64,000 bases of DNA from Ulva prolifera (Eukaryota; Chlorophyta; Ulvophyceae; Ulvales; Ulvaceae). The translations under genes were made by a program, and so were the position numbers. Where the stretch lies: contig CM041200.1 of assembly GCA_023078555.1 (NCBI GenBank), positions 9,544,356 to 9,608,355 on the forward strand, written 5' to 3'. Shown piece after piece: positions 36,123 to 48,800 of this stretch. Each line of letters opens with the position of its first letter. Within the stretch, counting starts at the first letter, position 1. The notes below the pieces were generated by a model. It was not told the DNA's origin. It did not search any database and saw nothing but the letters and a program-made list of their open reading frames with translations.

Positions 36123-39100
36123 CTACATGCCACGGCCGGTGAACGGCGAGCGCGCATCGCAGCCCTGGAACAGCGAGTCCGGCATCGTGGCGTAGGCCAT
36201 GAGGGTGCAGACGAGGGAGCTGGTGTAGTCGATCGCCGCCTCGCTCGCCTGCCACCGGCCGCGGTCGTTGGTGTACAAGTCCGTGCCCTCCCGCACCGGG
36301 CCGTCCGTCGCGGCGTTGCGGCCGTACGGCCCCGACACGAGGCCGCCGCACAGCGTGCCGGGGTCATCTACCGTGGGGTCATAGAAGCGGGGGTAGGCCG
36401 CGTCGCGGCTGTGGACCCTTGTCGGGAAGTACCGCCCGATCCTGCATGCATGTGCACACGCGTCGGCCAGAACCTCATGCATAGACTCCATGCATTTTGT
36501 GCTGGGTACCTGTTTCTGTCCTTGAGCCGTTCTACCTGCCTGTCTGTGTAACACAATCACTGCGTAAGCATGGGCGGCAGCACTAAGAAATGTGCATGGA
36601 TCGCCCATAGCCGGCCTACAGGCGAGTAGCAGCGCACCCGACCATGTAGGAGAAGCCGTCGGGGCCCTGGGTGTTGCAGGAGGAGCCCTCCGTGGAGCAC
36701 TTGTGGTTGAAGATGTAGCCGAGCTGCCGCTGCATGAAGCACGCCGCGTCCTTGCGGGCCGCGCTCGTGACAGGGTCGTAGCCGAGCGCCTGGTAGATGC
36801 CCGCGGCGCACATGCCGTTCATCGTCGTCCCGAGGTTGCCCCAGGGGAAGTCGAGCGGGTACGCGCTCCCGTCGGGCGTCCTCCTGCATGCAGCCCATGC
36901 ATGTGCAACAGTTTGCACCATATCGGCGGTACTGGGCAGCGGCCCCGCCGTGCCGCGCAGCAAGCGTTTTCTGCGCGGCTTTGGCCATGCAGAGCCGTTT
37001 CGGGCAGGCTCGCAGCTGCCGTCGGCTAGGCTTGAGGGTCCTGATCAGATGAGATGTGTATACGTTCTCAAACTCTGTGTGGACGTCGGCCAGTCTTAAC
37101 CCTAGACCCGCAACCCAGCAGCTGCGAGAATGTGATGCATTGTCACCAATAGCCAGTCCTGGGCTCCGACGCCGCCGAATCAGGCACCAGCGCCTCACCT
37201 TCGAAGGCGCAGCCCCCCAAACTAGGTTCAGGGACACCCATGACCCAGGGTTACAGTCAGCAGCAAAGCCATCAAGGGAAGGCGACACACTTGCAAAAGG
37301 TGTAGTTGTTGATTGTCGCCTCGCCGTCGTTGCTGCACTGCGACCACAGCCCGACACTTGCACGCAGAATCCTTCGGTAGAAGTCCCGCGAACGTTCCGC
37401 GCCCGGCAGGTCGGGCGCAGACGAGAGGATGATGATGCCCTGCGCGAGGACGTTGTTCCAGTTGTAGAGGAACGCCTCCTGCTCGATGGAGCGGGCCTTC
37501 TCTGGCCACAGCGCGTCGGCGTCGGCGCGGTAGGCGGCGGCCCCCGTGAGCGCATACAGCGCCGCCGCGCCGATGAACAGAAACTCCGGGGCCTCCTTCT
37601 TGTTGAGGTACAGTATGCATGGCTGCATGGCACGCGTGTCCCGCTGAGTCGGCTAGTACACTGATACAGCATGCATGCACTGCGCACTACCAGCCAGTGC
37701 GCTGCGTGCTTGTATGCTCCGCATGCATGGAGTGGTGCAGGTGCTCCGGCACATCGACAGCGTCACCTGTGGCAGCGTGATACCCAGGACACGGCATGCG
37801 GTCGGTATGTGGTCCTGTTGTTTCAGAGTAGTCAGTGTCCTCTTCAGGATAAATATTTACTGAGCCATATGTCTCAGTAAATCTAGATTTACCTGACTTT
37901 ACACAGCAGAACAATCCATGTTCATGCGAGCACAGGTCATCGTCACCAAGGACAGTGCGGCCCAGCGTCGCACCGAGAAGATCTGCTGGCCATTCTCATC
38001 AAGCTCATCGCACCCTGAACCCACGCAATTACGGTTTGCTGGGCTCCGGAAGCAAATCGAGTCGCGGTCGTGCTTCAGCCACATGTCCATCGCGTACGCA
38101 TATGCCAGCGCCGCCTTGGCCCCATACCTTTCTGCTGCTGCCTTGTCCGCCGCCGTGCCGTGTGTCGCGAGCACCTTGGCCGTCATCGCGAGGCCGGCCG
38201 CAGCCTTCGCGGCGACGTCGGCGGCCGGGTTGTCGAGGTCGGCGATGTAGCACTTCTGCTGGTAGCCTGGAGGGGTGTCCCAGGAGGGGTAGGGCACGGC
38301 GCCGTAGGTGGAGGAGTCGGCGACGCCGATGAGCATCTTGAAGTCGGAGCTGTCGGCGCCTGTGGCCATGATGGAGTTGGACAGGGTAGCTGCGGAGTAC
38401 CTGTGCGGAATCCAAATCTGTCGGGGGTGATACTTCCGGCAGGCTTCACTTTGACGTCGCAGCTGCGGTGGCGTTGTGGATGGATGGATCTGGGACAGCG
38501 TCAATGCATGCTACGTCGGCTCAAAGACAGGGTCACGGGATCCCCCCCCCCCCCCCCCCCCCCCCCGGGTAGGGACTGGCGTATGTGACATGCATCATGG
38601 TGACTGGGACCTTAACCTGTGTCACATGCTTCATGGCCACCAACAGATCACATGCACGAGGCCAGGGCTCCACCTTGTCTGCCGCAGTAGCAGGTCCTTG
38701 AGGGTGGCGGTGGTGAAGTCGCCGGTCAAGCACCCGGCAGGATCGCCAAACGCATCCCTGGGCTTCATCGCCTCCAGCTGTGGCATGAACTGCAGTGCTC
38801 CGATGGCCTGCTGCGTTGCCACAAACGCGAACGGGCCCGTGACAAGTACTGCATCTGCATTACAGCACAGCACAGCATGAGCACAGCATGTCACAGCATG
38901 AGCACGGCCTGAGCGGAGTGGTGCGCAACACAGCACAACATGAGCACAGCATGCGCTCAGCGCAGCATGAGCGCAACACAGCATAGCATGCGCACAACAT
39001 GCACACAGCGCAGCATACTATACTATGTGCTAGAGCAACATAGCACAGCACGCGGTCAGCATGCTCGTGCTCATGCGCAACGCGAGGGCAGCATGGCGCA

Positions 39101-40178
39101 GCATGAATATGGCATGTGGGATGCCCATCCGCTGTCAGCTGCCGTTTGCATGCCATTTGCATGCCGGCCGGTGCATGACCACGTGAGGGTTTCTTAAAGT
39201 GCACCAAACAGGAGTCCTGCATCGGCAAAGGTCATGCCGGGCGCATGGCTGCATTGCAAGGTGGGGAGCCGCACTGCCGGCCTCGAAGTAGCCGGCGTTG
39301 TTCGGGAAGTCGACGTTGCGGCGGTCCGCGGGGGGCAGCGTCGCGACAAAGTCAGAGCATGCGTTTTCATAACCCGGCTTCTTCCACTCCCAGATATTGG
39401 GGAACAGAGCCTTGCTGTCTGCGGCACGCTTGCCGGCCCTCTGAGCCTGCACAGGGCTCCCACGGCATCACTTGCAAGCAGCTTTCCACACGGGGGCACT
39501 GGCCGCCAGGTTGGACATCTTGCCCCGTCCACGTGGACATGCACTCGCAAAGGATGTACCAGACGACAACTCGCACTCGCTGACCGCACATCGAGTTCGA
39601 ATCTGGGATCGCCGCCGTATGGGTGTCCGCTAGCTGCATCGCATGGTATGGCGCTACAGCTGCATATGCATGGCCACCCGGCCCCACAACCCACGTGTGT
39701 GGCATTGACACACGGGTATAATCGGCGACACGGGCAGCACCGCGAAGGCGGCAAGCAGCGCTAGAACACATCCACCAACCTGGTCCAATGCACCCACGCC
39801 ACATTCACACAACAGCGCACGTAGAACCCACACAGTCTCCAACAACCGAAACCAACATCCAGACCGCCACAGCCACAGTGGCGGCGGGCAGCGCACCCAG
39901 CGCCACTGTGGCTGTGGCAGCGTGTCAACTGGCGCCTGCTGTAGACGCCAAGAGAAACACAAACATCGGGAGGCCATGCGAACCTCGTGGAAGGCGGTGT
40001 TGATGCCGATCGCGTGCGCCGCCAGCTTCATCCGCTGCGCCTTCGTCGAGCCGTTCGTGGCCATGCCCTCCGATGACATCGTCTGTGCGAGTGCTTTGTG
40101 GCCCCACAGTGTGAAGCCAAGGGCCACGATGAGCACCAGCCCTTGCCGAAGCCACATCACAGGCAGCCACTTGGCCAT
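36123..40178 (-). CDS. GH9-like glycoside hydrolase, copy C (intact, 623 residues)
   Basis: Exons (minus): 40178-39984, 39446-39275, 38854-38674, 38400-37974, 37622-37291, 36883-36638, 36441-36123 (TAG). They total 1872 bases and give an unbroken frame. The start is MAKWLPVMWLRQGLVLIVAL, a signal peptide or signal anchor, so the product enters the secretory path. GH9 landmarks: FHEAQRAGK (residues about 64-72), GYFEAGN (117-123), TGPFAFVATQ, NPAADVAAKAAAGLAMTA, FLYNWNNVLAQ, FMQRQLGYIF, FSYMVGIG, VHSRD (527-531), CGGLVSGP, TNDR and SEAAIDY (584-590). The expected base Asp of DAGD is Asn123 and the preceding Asp is Glu120; the acid Glu585 is kept; HHR is HSR. The splice between codon bases 1 and 2 of residue 123 fixes its first base as A, so Asp cannot be restored by another reading. 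Donors include GTTCG, GTGCG, GTGGA and GTGTG. Introns 1 and 2 carry repeats. Confidence 0.92.
37850..37905 (+). repeat. Truncated SINE 3' end in intron 4 of copy C
   Basis: CTCAGTAAATCTAGATTTAC followed by a degenerate TTTAC tail matches the 3' end of the SINE at 20930-21208. Just before it lies the inverse ATTTACTGAG, making a short hairpin. Only the last 45 or so bases of the element are present. Confidence 0.55.
38542..38566. repeat. Poly-C tract (25 C)
   Basis: Twenty-five consecutive C are followed by GGG, in intron 3 of GH9 copy C. The corresponding introns of D and E have no such run. Confidence 0.9.
38858..39075. repeat. Expanded AGCACAGCATGAG-like minisatellite in intron 2 of copy C
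   Basis: Degenerate 10-15 base units around CACAGCATGAGC repeat over about 215 bases. Introns 2 of copies D (48405-48450) and E (57975-58005) have only a few units, so it expanded in copy C. Confidence 0.8.
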
Positions 40179-41056
40179 GTAAGGGACGCGGATGAGTGCC
40201 GAGCTCAGCGGCCACTAGCGGCGGTGCCGAGGCTGCTTGCCGGGGCCGCAGAGGCAGCTTCCACGGGAAAGCTTGTGCACTCAGAACCCCTGCACGCATG
40301 GCAAATTCATGTTGCGCACGGACCGGCGCCAGAAGCCTGCAGTGACATCGGGCGCAGGGGTGTGTCCAGCCCTGTTGCGCGCGGCTACGTTGCAGATTCA
40401 TTGATAATGGTTCCGGGGCTGCACATGTGCATGCGTGCTGGTCTAATCCGTGAGTGTATGTGAGCGCGGCGGTTCCATGCGTGCGGCTCCATGCGTACGG
40501 CCGGGCGGGGTGCGGGAGCATTGCATGGGGACTCTGCACAGCTGTGTCGAGCGGCTGGTAGTTCTGCATGAGGTACTGGCCGTGGTTTCGGTGTGCCTAG
40601 TTCTCAGTTATATGCACGTTCTTCCGTCGAACCTTCTTAACTGTGCTACAATCGGTTGCAGCCTCGTCGTCATTGACATTGTAAAACACGCAGAACATAT
40701 ATATTCGACGGAGTATGTCATCTGTTGCATATACGTGGACGGCAGAGGGGCAGGCAGCAACGCGGGTGTGAGTGGCTGATGCGAGCCTGACGTAAGGCAT
40801 GGTGGCAGTGTACACGTCGATGGCCACGAGGCTGTAGTCTGGTGGCCGCAATCGCAGCGCCGCGAACACCGCCAGTCCATGCATGTGCCAGACAGCCTCC
40901 TGTCAAATGAAGTTCGCCTCGGAATACATTGATCTGTTAATCATATATTTACCGCCATCAGAGACTGTCTATCTTGGCATCGTACTTACGGAAACGCTCG
41001 CCGCCCAGGGTGTCTGGAGGTCGGCACATGCATGCAAGCTCACTGCGCGGCCGGAA

Positions 41057-41118
41057 GACTCGTCGGATGTTTCACGACCAGCGTCGCGCGACGCTGGTCG
41101 TGAAACATCCGACGAGTC
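41057..41118. repeat. Perfect 62-bp palindrome in unit C
   Basis: Two 31-base arms meet without spacer at GCGTCGCGCGACGC. The matching place in unit D (about 50445-50475) has only one arm, followed directly by the same downstream sequence (GCGGAGGCG), so the second arm was added as an inverted duplicate in unit C. Confidence 0.92.
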
Positions 41119-42904
41119 CGCGCGGAGGCGAGAAGCGCCGCAGACATGGCACACCACGTTGGAACCAGCACATCTACCGCCACTCAAGTGACCTCCCTGC
41201 AGCTATCTGCAGTGGGTATGAGCATGTAAACGGAGCATGTGCTCCGTTCCATCAGCATGCTAGCACTGATGCCACCTGGAGGCATGCGCAACGGTGACCA
41301 TGAATTCATGGCCATGTTCCACATGGCCAGGTGTCGGCCGGCATTCACTATGAACGGGCCGAGAACCAGCACAGAAAAGAAGCACCTGAAATGCTGATGT
41401 TGGCTGCTCCCACTGTTCAACAGCGTGATTGGGAGGTGCGATGTGGAAGGCAGCTGAGCCTGCAGCTGGTTGTCGGTCGCAGCGCTAGCTCGAGTGCGCG
41501 ATGTGGCAAGTGCTATGTCCCGGCAACTAACACAGAGGAGCACGGTAACAATTTCTCAGATACCTTCAGCTGTTCATGCTCAAGTAACAAAGAGTTCACG
41601 GATTCTGATAACACAATACTGGGGCCTGCCCTGTCGTAAAGCCAGCTGGTGCGATCGGAAAGCGTGTCCGACGTTGCGAGGCTACTGATTCCGACCTGTC
41701 TGTCCGTGTAGCCGCCGCGCAGCACAGACATACTTGTATCTGTGATCCGTTGCCGTTGCCGCTGCGCAGTGGAACCAAGCCTCGTGGCTGTGGATTCGTG
41801 CGTAGCGCCCGCCCGCTGACGCCTGCCTCGAATGCCGTCCTCGTCCCGCACGAACGCTGACGCTCAATGAGGTCGCGCGCCACGCATGCGGCGTCGTTGT
41901 TGGAAGAGAAGCGCGTACATGTATAATGGGTGATGTGCCTGATGACGGTCGCTCACGCATGCTCTCATCGTCCATGCAGGACCATGCATGCTGTTGGCTC
42001 GAGGTGTGACCTGCTAGACACTTGAGCTCACATCAGTCACTTCATAGAGCAGCACATGGATGTCAGATCTTTTCCAGCTCGCGAGCTAGCAGACACGTTT
42101 GCATGCACCATCTGCTCCGGGCCATCCGGCCTGAGCGGTGGGGTGCCCCTCGGGAGCCCCGCCCGCGTGACGCCACCACGCAACGGCCTCTGCCTCCAGC
42201 TGGGCCCGGTCCGATGGGTGCCTTCGTTGGCATGTGCAGGGCTTGCGGAGACGGCTTGGGCGATGCATTGTCCTGGGTGCGGTGCGGCGTGGGTCGGCGA
42301 GGCTGCGCGGCAGTGTGCCGGGCTGGCGTGGTGTGCTGTGGCTGGGGGGGTGGGGGTGGGGTTTGGGGCTAGGGCGGCCCCCGGCGATCGGGCGGCCATG
42401 ATGGGCGGCCTCAGGCAGCAGTGTGTTGGGCGCGGCCCTGTCGTACGGCGGCAGCCGTTGTGGTGTTGGCGGTTGTGTTGATGTGTGGGGGCCATGGGGT
42501 CTGTGCGTGTGTGTGCTGGTGTATGGGTGTGAGCTTGGCGGTCTGCGGATATGTGTCGCTTGCTGCGCCGGTGATGGGTGAGATGTGCGTGGGTGTCTTG
42601 GTGTTGGCTTCGTCTGCTTGCTACTTTCGCGGTGCTGCCCGCCTTGCTGCCTTTGTCCTTGTACCATACACCATCTTAGGCCAGGCTCTGAAAGCATGCA
42701 TGCAGTCCTTTTGCTCCAAAGCAGCCATGTTCCCTGTTCAAAGGATCACTGCAGGCGGCAAGCAGCCCCCCTATCGCACCCAAACCACGAAGCTGCCAGC
42801 CTGCCAACTCCGGTGGCTATACTCCGGCCTGCAAATGGCATCCGCCATCGTGCACCGCACAGCCTGAGACATGACACATCTGCATATCTGCATATCGCCC
42901 TCGG

Positions 42905-43020
42905 CCGGACTGAGGTGTGGGCGCGGTTGTAGTGTGATCGTGTGTGTATGTGTGTGTTGCTGTTGATTCGGATGAGATTCGGTTTTGGTTTTTTGTCTTC
43001 CTCCGATCACTCTTATGTAA
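42905..43020 (+). mobile_element. Dispersed element of the TTTTGTAA family, longer form
   Basis: From GGACTGAGGTGTGGGCGCGG through a GTGTGTATGTGTGTTGC stretch to GATTCGGATGAGATTCGG and a final TCTTATGTAA. The same order is found at 60185-60313 and 60955-61067 (plus) and at 50675-50850 and 51190-51300 (minus), while other copies contain only the last 50-60 bases. This 5'-truncation pattern is typical of retroposed sequence, but no target-primed machinery is present here. Confidence 0.6.
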
Positions 43021-45891
43021 TTTTATATCAGTCTCACAAAGTCTTAGCCTCCTTGAATGCCTCTGTTTTGCCTCGGCGCGGGCAGCTGCAGGCCCGTGTC
43101 CGTGTACGCTACCTTTCAAAAAGCTTGCGTTGGTGATACCAAAAAACAGCCCACTTTTATCAGCTGCTGTATGACGTGGATGATAGGATAGCTATGTGCT
43201 GTATGATACAGTATCTGTATGACGAACAGCAGACGTATCCTTGTGTCGAGTACCGCTTCCGCAGAGCGCAGTTGACCGTGCCTTCGCATTACCGGCTACA
43301 TGAAAGCTTTATCCAGGTTTGTTAAAGCAGTGTCCACGAACTGCTTGTCAATGTTGCGTTGCGTGCGCACACAGGTCTGGCAAAACGTGCACATCGTACA
43401 GGTGACGGGGTCGCAGCCCGTCACCAACGACGCATGCGAATGAGGCCGCAGCCGCTGTTTCTTTCGAGCACATAGCTGTAGACTGCCGTCACGTGGATCA
43501 GCGACACGGGGTGTCATGTTGCCGTGGTGCTGACCGCACCACAACCACAGTTGCTGTACAGCTATTGCTGTACAGCTAGCCCAGCTGCCGCAGTAGCATT
43601 GGTCCTCACAAGTGCTTGCAAGTAGTGCTGCATGCGCAGTCGGTTTGATCGTCGTCTCGATGTAGAAATCAAGGCACTAGTCGAGGAACAACACAGCGAC
43701 AGACTGCCATTCACATGGCTGCTGCACCTCAAGGACCGCAGATGTGCAGACGCATTGCAAACTGTGAACGTTTGTTGAAGATGGCCGGCTGTCCTCTTCA
43801 CTCGCAGCACGGGCGCACTCCATGCTGGCTTGGTGCGTGCGCAGGCTGTTCCCGTGAGCCCGCTACAACAGCCCCTCAGACCCAGCTCACCCCTTCTGGA
43901 GGTCTGCTCCGACCCCGGAGCCCATCCCGGGATTCTGTGGCAGGGATTCGTGGTCGGCGCCCCCGACACTGGCACCGGGGCATCGGCTGGCTGCGGAAGC
44001 CCCCCTGGCCACTGTGCCGCCCCCGACGTTGGACACGCGTTTGCTGACTGTGGCTGCTGGGGTGGGTCCGTATCCGAACGATCTCCTTGGGGGGCTCACC
44101 GCTTGCCGTGGCGGGTGTAGCGTGCTGCAGTTGTCCTACAGCCACCTGTTGCCACAGATGCCATTGGACTGGCTACGGCCATGGATGCAGTGGCCCATAT
44201 GCATGTGATTGTGCATACGCTTAGCATGAGGCTCCGACCGCTCCAGCACGTGAGAGTATATCTGTGGCTTCCTGTGGCGCCAGAGCGTGCGGACCATGTC
44301 TTGTGCGCAACCCGGTCACAGTGCGGCAGCATCCTACTGTCCGCAGAATGTTCAATACACATGGACAACAGTCAAAAGCTTGCCCAGATTGTCAAATCCG
44401 CGGTTGATTTCGCGCCCTTACTGGTCCCACCCTTTACAAAAAAAAAAGCGGGAGTGCATGCATGGCCACCTCTGTCCACTGCACAATCTGCCAGTGCGGT
44501 GTTCGACAGCGTGCAATCTACCGACGCATGCGCCATTCCATCACATTCGTTCGTTGCCTTTGTTTCACTGTCCTGTGCATCGTCTGACCTGTGTTCGGGC
44601 GGGGACTCGCTCACCCCGTCACCCATGCTCTGCCTCCTTGCAATCAACACTTATTTTCAGCGGTTGTCAGATGTATCACTCGGTTGTTGTCGGACTGGTC
44701 TGCTTCACTTGAACCTGAGTCAGTGATGTGGCGAGGTCAGCATTGCATTGTTACTTTTGCATTTGCGGAGTTTTCACTATGGTACTGGCATACAGAGTGA
44801 ACAAATGGACCGGTATACAGGGTACAAAAAGCCTGCAGCATGGGCGCGCGATGCGTTGAAATTTTCGCCCATGCAAGTCACACTGCTGTGAGTACTCAAT
44901 GCCATGCTGCGAAGCTCCGGGGCCACCACAGTTCTGTGATGTCGGCACAGCATCACTATGGCATGCACCCCACACTCACACAACCTCACCCACCGGTGAC
45001 CTGTCAGTGTCACCTACATGTCTCACATATATACAAATTTATTCAGCCAACGCAAACCACCACCTCAAGGCCGCCTTCCAGGCCGCATGCGAACTATCAC
45101 CGCCTGCGCCTGTTCCAGGCCGCATGCATGCTCCTGCCAGTGCGCATGCCCATGGCCAGCTGGGTCACTGCCAGCACAGGCACGGCCTGTCGCCACCTAT
45201 ATCATCTCTGCACCAAGATCTCAGTTTTCCAAGATTGTTACAACTAGCCCACGCATACAAGCACTGTGGCGGCCGGCAGGCCCAGCAAGCGGCCAAAAGT
45301 GTCTGTGGGGTGCCATACCGGAAAAGCGCCGCTGTGACAGCCTGTAGAGACTCAAGAGCACTCCGTGGCCCCAGACAGCCACGAAGTTCTCTTCAGCCCA
45401 GAGAGAATATATAGTACACCAACTGCTTTTCCGCCTGATGGAACATGCATATGCCCACTGCCTACCCAAGCGCCTAACTGCGACCCAGTCAGGCATGGTG
45501 CACATGGCGGCACTCCAGGTCTAGTTTTAGCTAAAACACATGCACCAGTCGTACACGCAACTACGGCAAAGACATCAACATTGATATCAAGTGAAGTCCC
45601 GGGTACGGGAACCATGTGCACATCCCTTCATGGGACGATTCAGCCAACACCTTCCGGGCCCATTGCAACACGTGTGCACCGGCGCGACGTCTGTGTTACA
45701 CCTCATACGCACGCGCGCAGTCCATGCATCAGCGCACACGCAAGCCGCGGAGCTGTCCTGCCATGCGATGCCTGCAATGCTGCCTGCCCCTCTCGCACTC
45801 TGTTCCTGTCGCGCACACCTCATGCCAATGGCACCATGGTGTGGGGGCTGTGACCCGTGCACGCTGATCGTTTGCAATGGGCCATCAGCGC

Positions 45892-48800
45892 CTACATGCC
45901 ACGGCCGGTGAACGGAGTGCGCGCATTGCAGTCCTCAAACAGCGCATCCTGCATAGTGGCATAGGCCATGAGGGTGCAGACGAGGGAGCTCGTGTAGTCG
46001 ATCGCCGCCTCGCTCGCCTGCCACCGCCGGCGGTCGTTCGTGAACACGTCCGTGCCCATCCGCACCGGGCCGTCCGTTGCCGCGTTACGGCCATACGGCC
46101 CCGACACGAGGCCACCGCAAAGCATGCCGGGGTCGTCCATCGTGGGATCGTGGAAGAAGGGGTAGGCCGCGTCGCGGCTGTGGACCCTTGTCGGGAAGTA
46201 CCGCCCGATCCTGCATGCATGCGCGCACGCGTCGGCCAGAGGTTCACGCATACACCCCATGCATGCTGTGCTTGGCGATGCACCTATCCTTGATCAGTGC
46301 TACGTGCCTGTCCGCCTTTGCCCATGTGACACAATCAGTGCGTAAGCAAGTGCGGCAGCGATTGCTCGGCACTAAGAAGAGCTGATGTATTGAGTACACG
46401 GAACGCCCATCGGCGAGTGGCAGCGCACCCGACCATGTAGGAGAAGCCGTCGGGGCCCTGGGTGTTGCAGGAGGAGCCCTCCGTGGAGCACTTGTGGTTG
46501 AAGATGTAGCCGAGCTGCCGCTGCATGAAGCACGCCGCGTTCTTGCGGGCCGCGCTCGTGACAGGGTCGTAGCCGAGCGCCTGGTAGATGCCCGCGGCAC
46601 ACATGCCGTTCATCGTCGTCCCGAGGTTGCCCCAGGGGAAGTCGAGCGGGTAAGCGCTCCCGTCGGGCGTCCTCCTGCATGCAACCCATGCATTTGCAAG
46701 ATTCTGCACCGTATCAGCACCACCATGCGGAGGCCCCACCCTGCTGACGGCCGCTGTGAGCTTGCCATTCATCGTCAGCGAAAAGCTGTCCTGGTTTCTG
46801 AGCCTGCCGTATTTGATACCAGGGCCTACGACTCCCGTGATCCGGCCGCCTCGAAAACTCAAGTCAGAATCACCGATTCACAGGGTTAAAGCAAGCAGCA
46901 AAGCCATCAAGGGAAGGGGGGCACACTTGCAGAAGGTGTAGTAGTTGATTGTCGCCTCGCCGTCGTTGCTGCACTGCGACCACAGCCCGACACTTGAGCG
47001 CAGGAACCTGCGGTAGAAGTTCCGCGACCGCTCCGCACCCGGCAGGTCGGGCGCAGACGAGAGGATGATGATGCCCTGGGCAAGCACGTTGTTCCAGTTG
47101 TAGAGGTACGCGAGCTGCTCGATCGAGCTCACCATCATCGGCCACAGCGCGTCGGCGTCGGCGCGGTAGGCGGCGACCCCAGTGAGCGCGTACAGCGCCG
47201 CCGCGCCGATGAACAGAAACTCCGGGGCCTCCTTCTTGTTGAGGTACAGCTGGCATGGCTGCATGCCACGCGTATCCCGCTGAGTCAGCTGGTACAGCAC
47301 ACACCATGAGGTAGCATGCATGCAGTTCACGTACAGACAGCCAGTGCGCTGCTGCGTGCTTGTATGCTCCGCATGCATGGAGTGGTGCGTGTGCTTTGAC
47401 ACAAATCATGCACCGGCACTGCCACCTGTGGCAGCGTGATTGAGCTGACACAGCATGCGGCTCCATATGCATGCGACCGCAGGTCATGGTCACCCGTGGC
47501 ATTGCGGGCCGGCTTCACACCGAGAAAACCTGGTAGCCATTCTCATCAACCTCATCGCACCCTGAACCAATGCAGTTACGGTTCGCCGGGCTGCGGAAGC
47601 AGATCGAGTTGCGGCCGTGCTTCTCCCACATCGCCATCGCGTACGCGTACGCCCGTGCCGCCTTGAGCCCGTACGTCTGTGCGACCGCCTTGTCCGCCGC
47701 CGTGCCGTGCGTCGCGAGCACCTTGGCCGTCATCGCAAGGCCAGTCGCGGCCTGCGCGGCTATGTCGGCGGCCGGGTGGTCGAGGTCGGCGATGTAGCAC
47801 TTTTGCTGGTAGCCTGGGGGGGTGTCCCAGGAGGGGTAGGGCACGGCACCGTAGGTGGAGGAGTCGGCGATGCCAATCAGCATCGTGAACTTGGAGTTGT
47901 CCGCACTGGTGACCATGATGGAGTTTGATAGGGTAGCTGCGGAGTACCTACGGCGATGAAGAATCCGTTGGGAGTGGTTTGGCCGCCACGCCGCACTGTG
48001 ATGCCGAGGCGGCTGCGTGGATGGATGCATCTGTACGTCTGGCAGCATCAGTGCTGGCTACGGTGTCTTGGAGTTGGTTTCAGGGCACGACCAGGAGGTT
48101 GGCTGGCTGGTTGGGGAGTGGCTTATGTGGCATGCGTGCTGGTGACTGTGTTCATCCTTTGCCATGTGCCACACGGCCACCAACACAATTCATGCAGAAG
48201 GCAAGGGCGGCACCTGATCTGCCGCAGTACCAGGTCCTTGAGGGTGGCGGTGGTGAAGTCCCCATTCAAGCACCCCGCAGGGTCGCCAAACGCGTCCCCG
48301 GGCATCATCGCCTCGAGCTGCGGCATGAACTGCAGCGCCCCAATGGCTTGCTGCGTTGCCACGAACGCTGTAGGGCCCGTGACAAGGACTGCATCTACAG
48401 GACAGAACAGCACAGCATGAGCGCAGCATGGCACAGCATGATGCCAGCATGAGGGGGCCTAAAATATTCGACTGTCTGCTCCTGGACGCCGTCACCATGT
48501 CAGTTGGTGCGTGGCCACAGGGGGGTTTCTTTATGTGCGACGCATTGCACTCATGCACCAGCACAGGCCATGTCGCACGCATGGCTACATTGCAAGGCAG
48601 GGAGCTCAACTGCCGGCCTCGAAGTAGCCAGCATTGTTCGGGAAGTCGACGTTGCGGCGGTCCGCAGGGGGCAGCGTCGCGACAAAGTCGGAGCACGCGT
48701 TCTCATACCCTGGCGACTTCCACTCCCAGATGTTGGGGAACAGAGCCTTGCTGTCTACGGCAGACTTGCCAGCCCTCTGCGCCTGCACAGAGATCTCATG

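Larger units (their letters stand above)
33900..43650. repeat. Tandem unit C of the GH9 array (boundaries approximate)
   Basis: Sequence on both sides of gene C recurs in the same order around genes D and E: the flank at 34.6-35.5 kb matches 44.5-45.4 and 54.3-55.0 kb (for example CCATGCTCTGCCTCCT near 34850 and 44620), and upstream blocks at 40.6-41.2 kb match 50.0-50.5 and 60.4-60.8 kb. Stop-codon spacing gives periods of 9769 (C to D) and 9551 bases (D to E). Confidence 0.8.
40179..45891. other. Spacer between GH9 copies C and D; no gene recognised
   Basis: It holds the upstream part of unit C and the downstream flank of unit D. Notable items: the upstream block 40.6-41.2 kb shared with units D and E, a 62-bp palindrome (41057-41118), a GC-rich stretch at 42.1-42.5 kb without a match in D or E, a copy of the GC-rich dispersed terminus (42603-42667) and a copy of the TTTTGTAA element (42905-43020). 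Open stretches of 80-150 codons occur on both strands without known domains. Confidence 0.5.

Noticed and set aside
42056-42481. 141-codon plus-strand open stretch in a GC-rich patch
   Set aside because: Low-complexity Gly/Ala/Trp composition, not conserved in units D or E.
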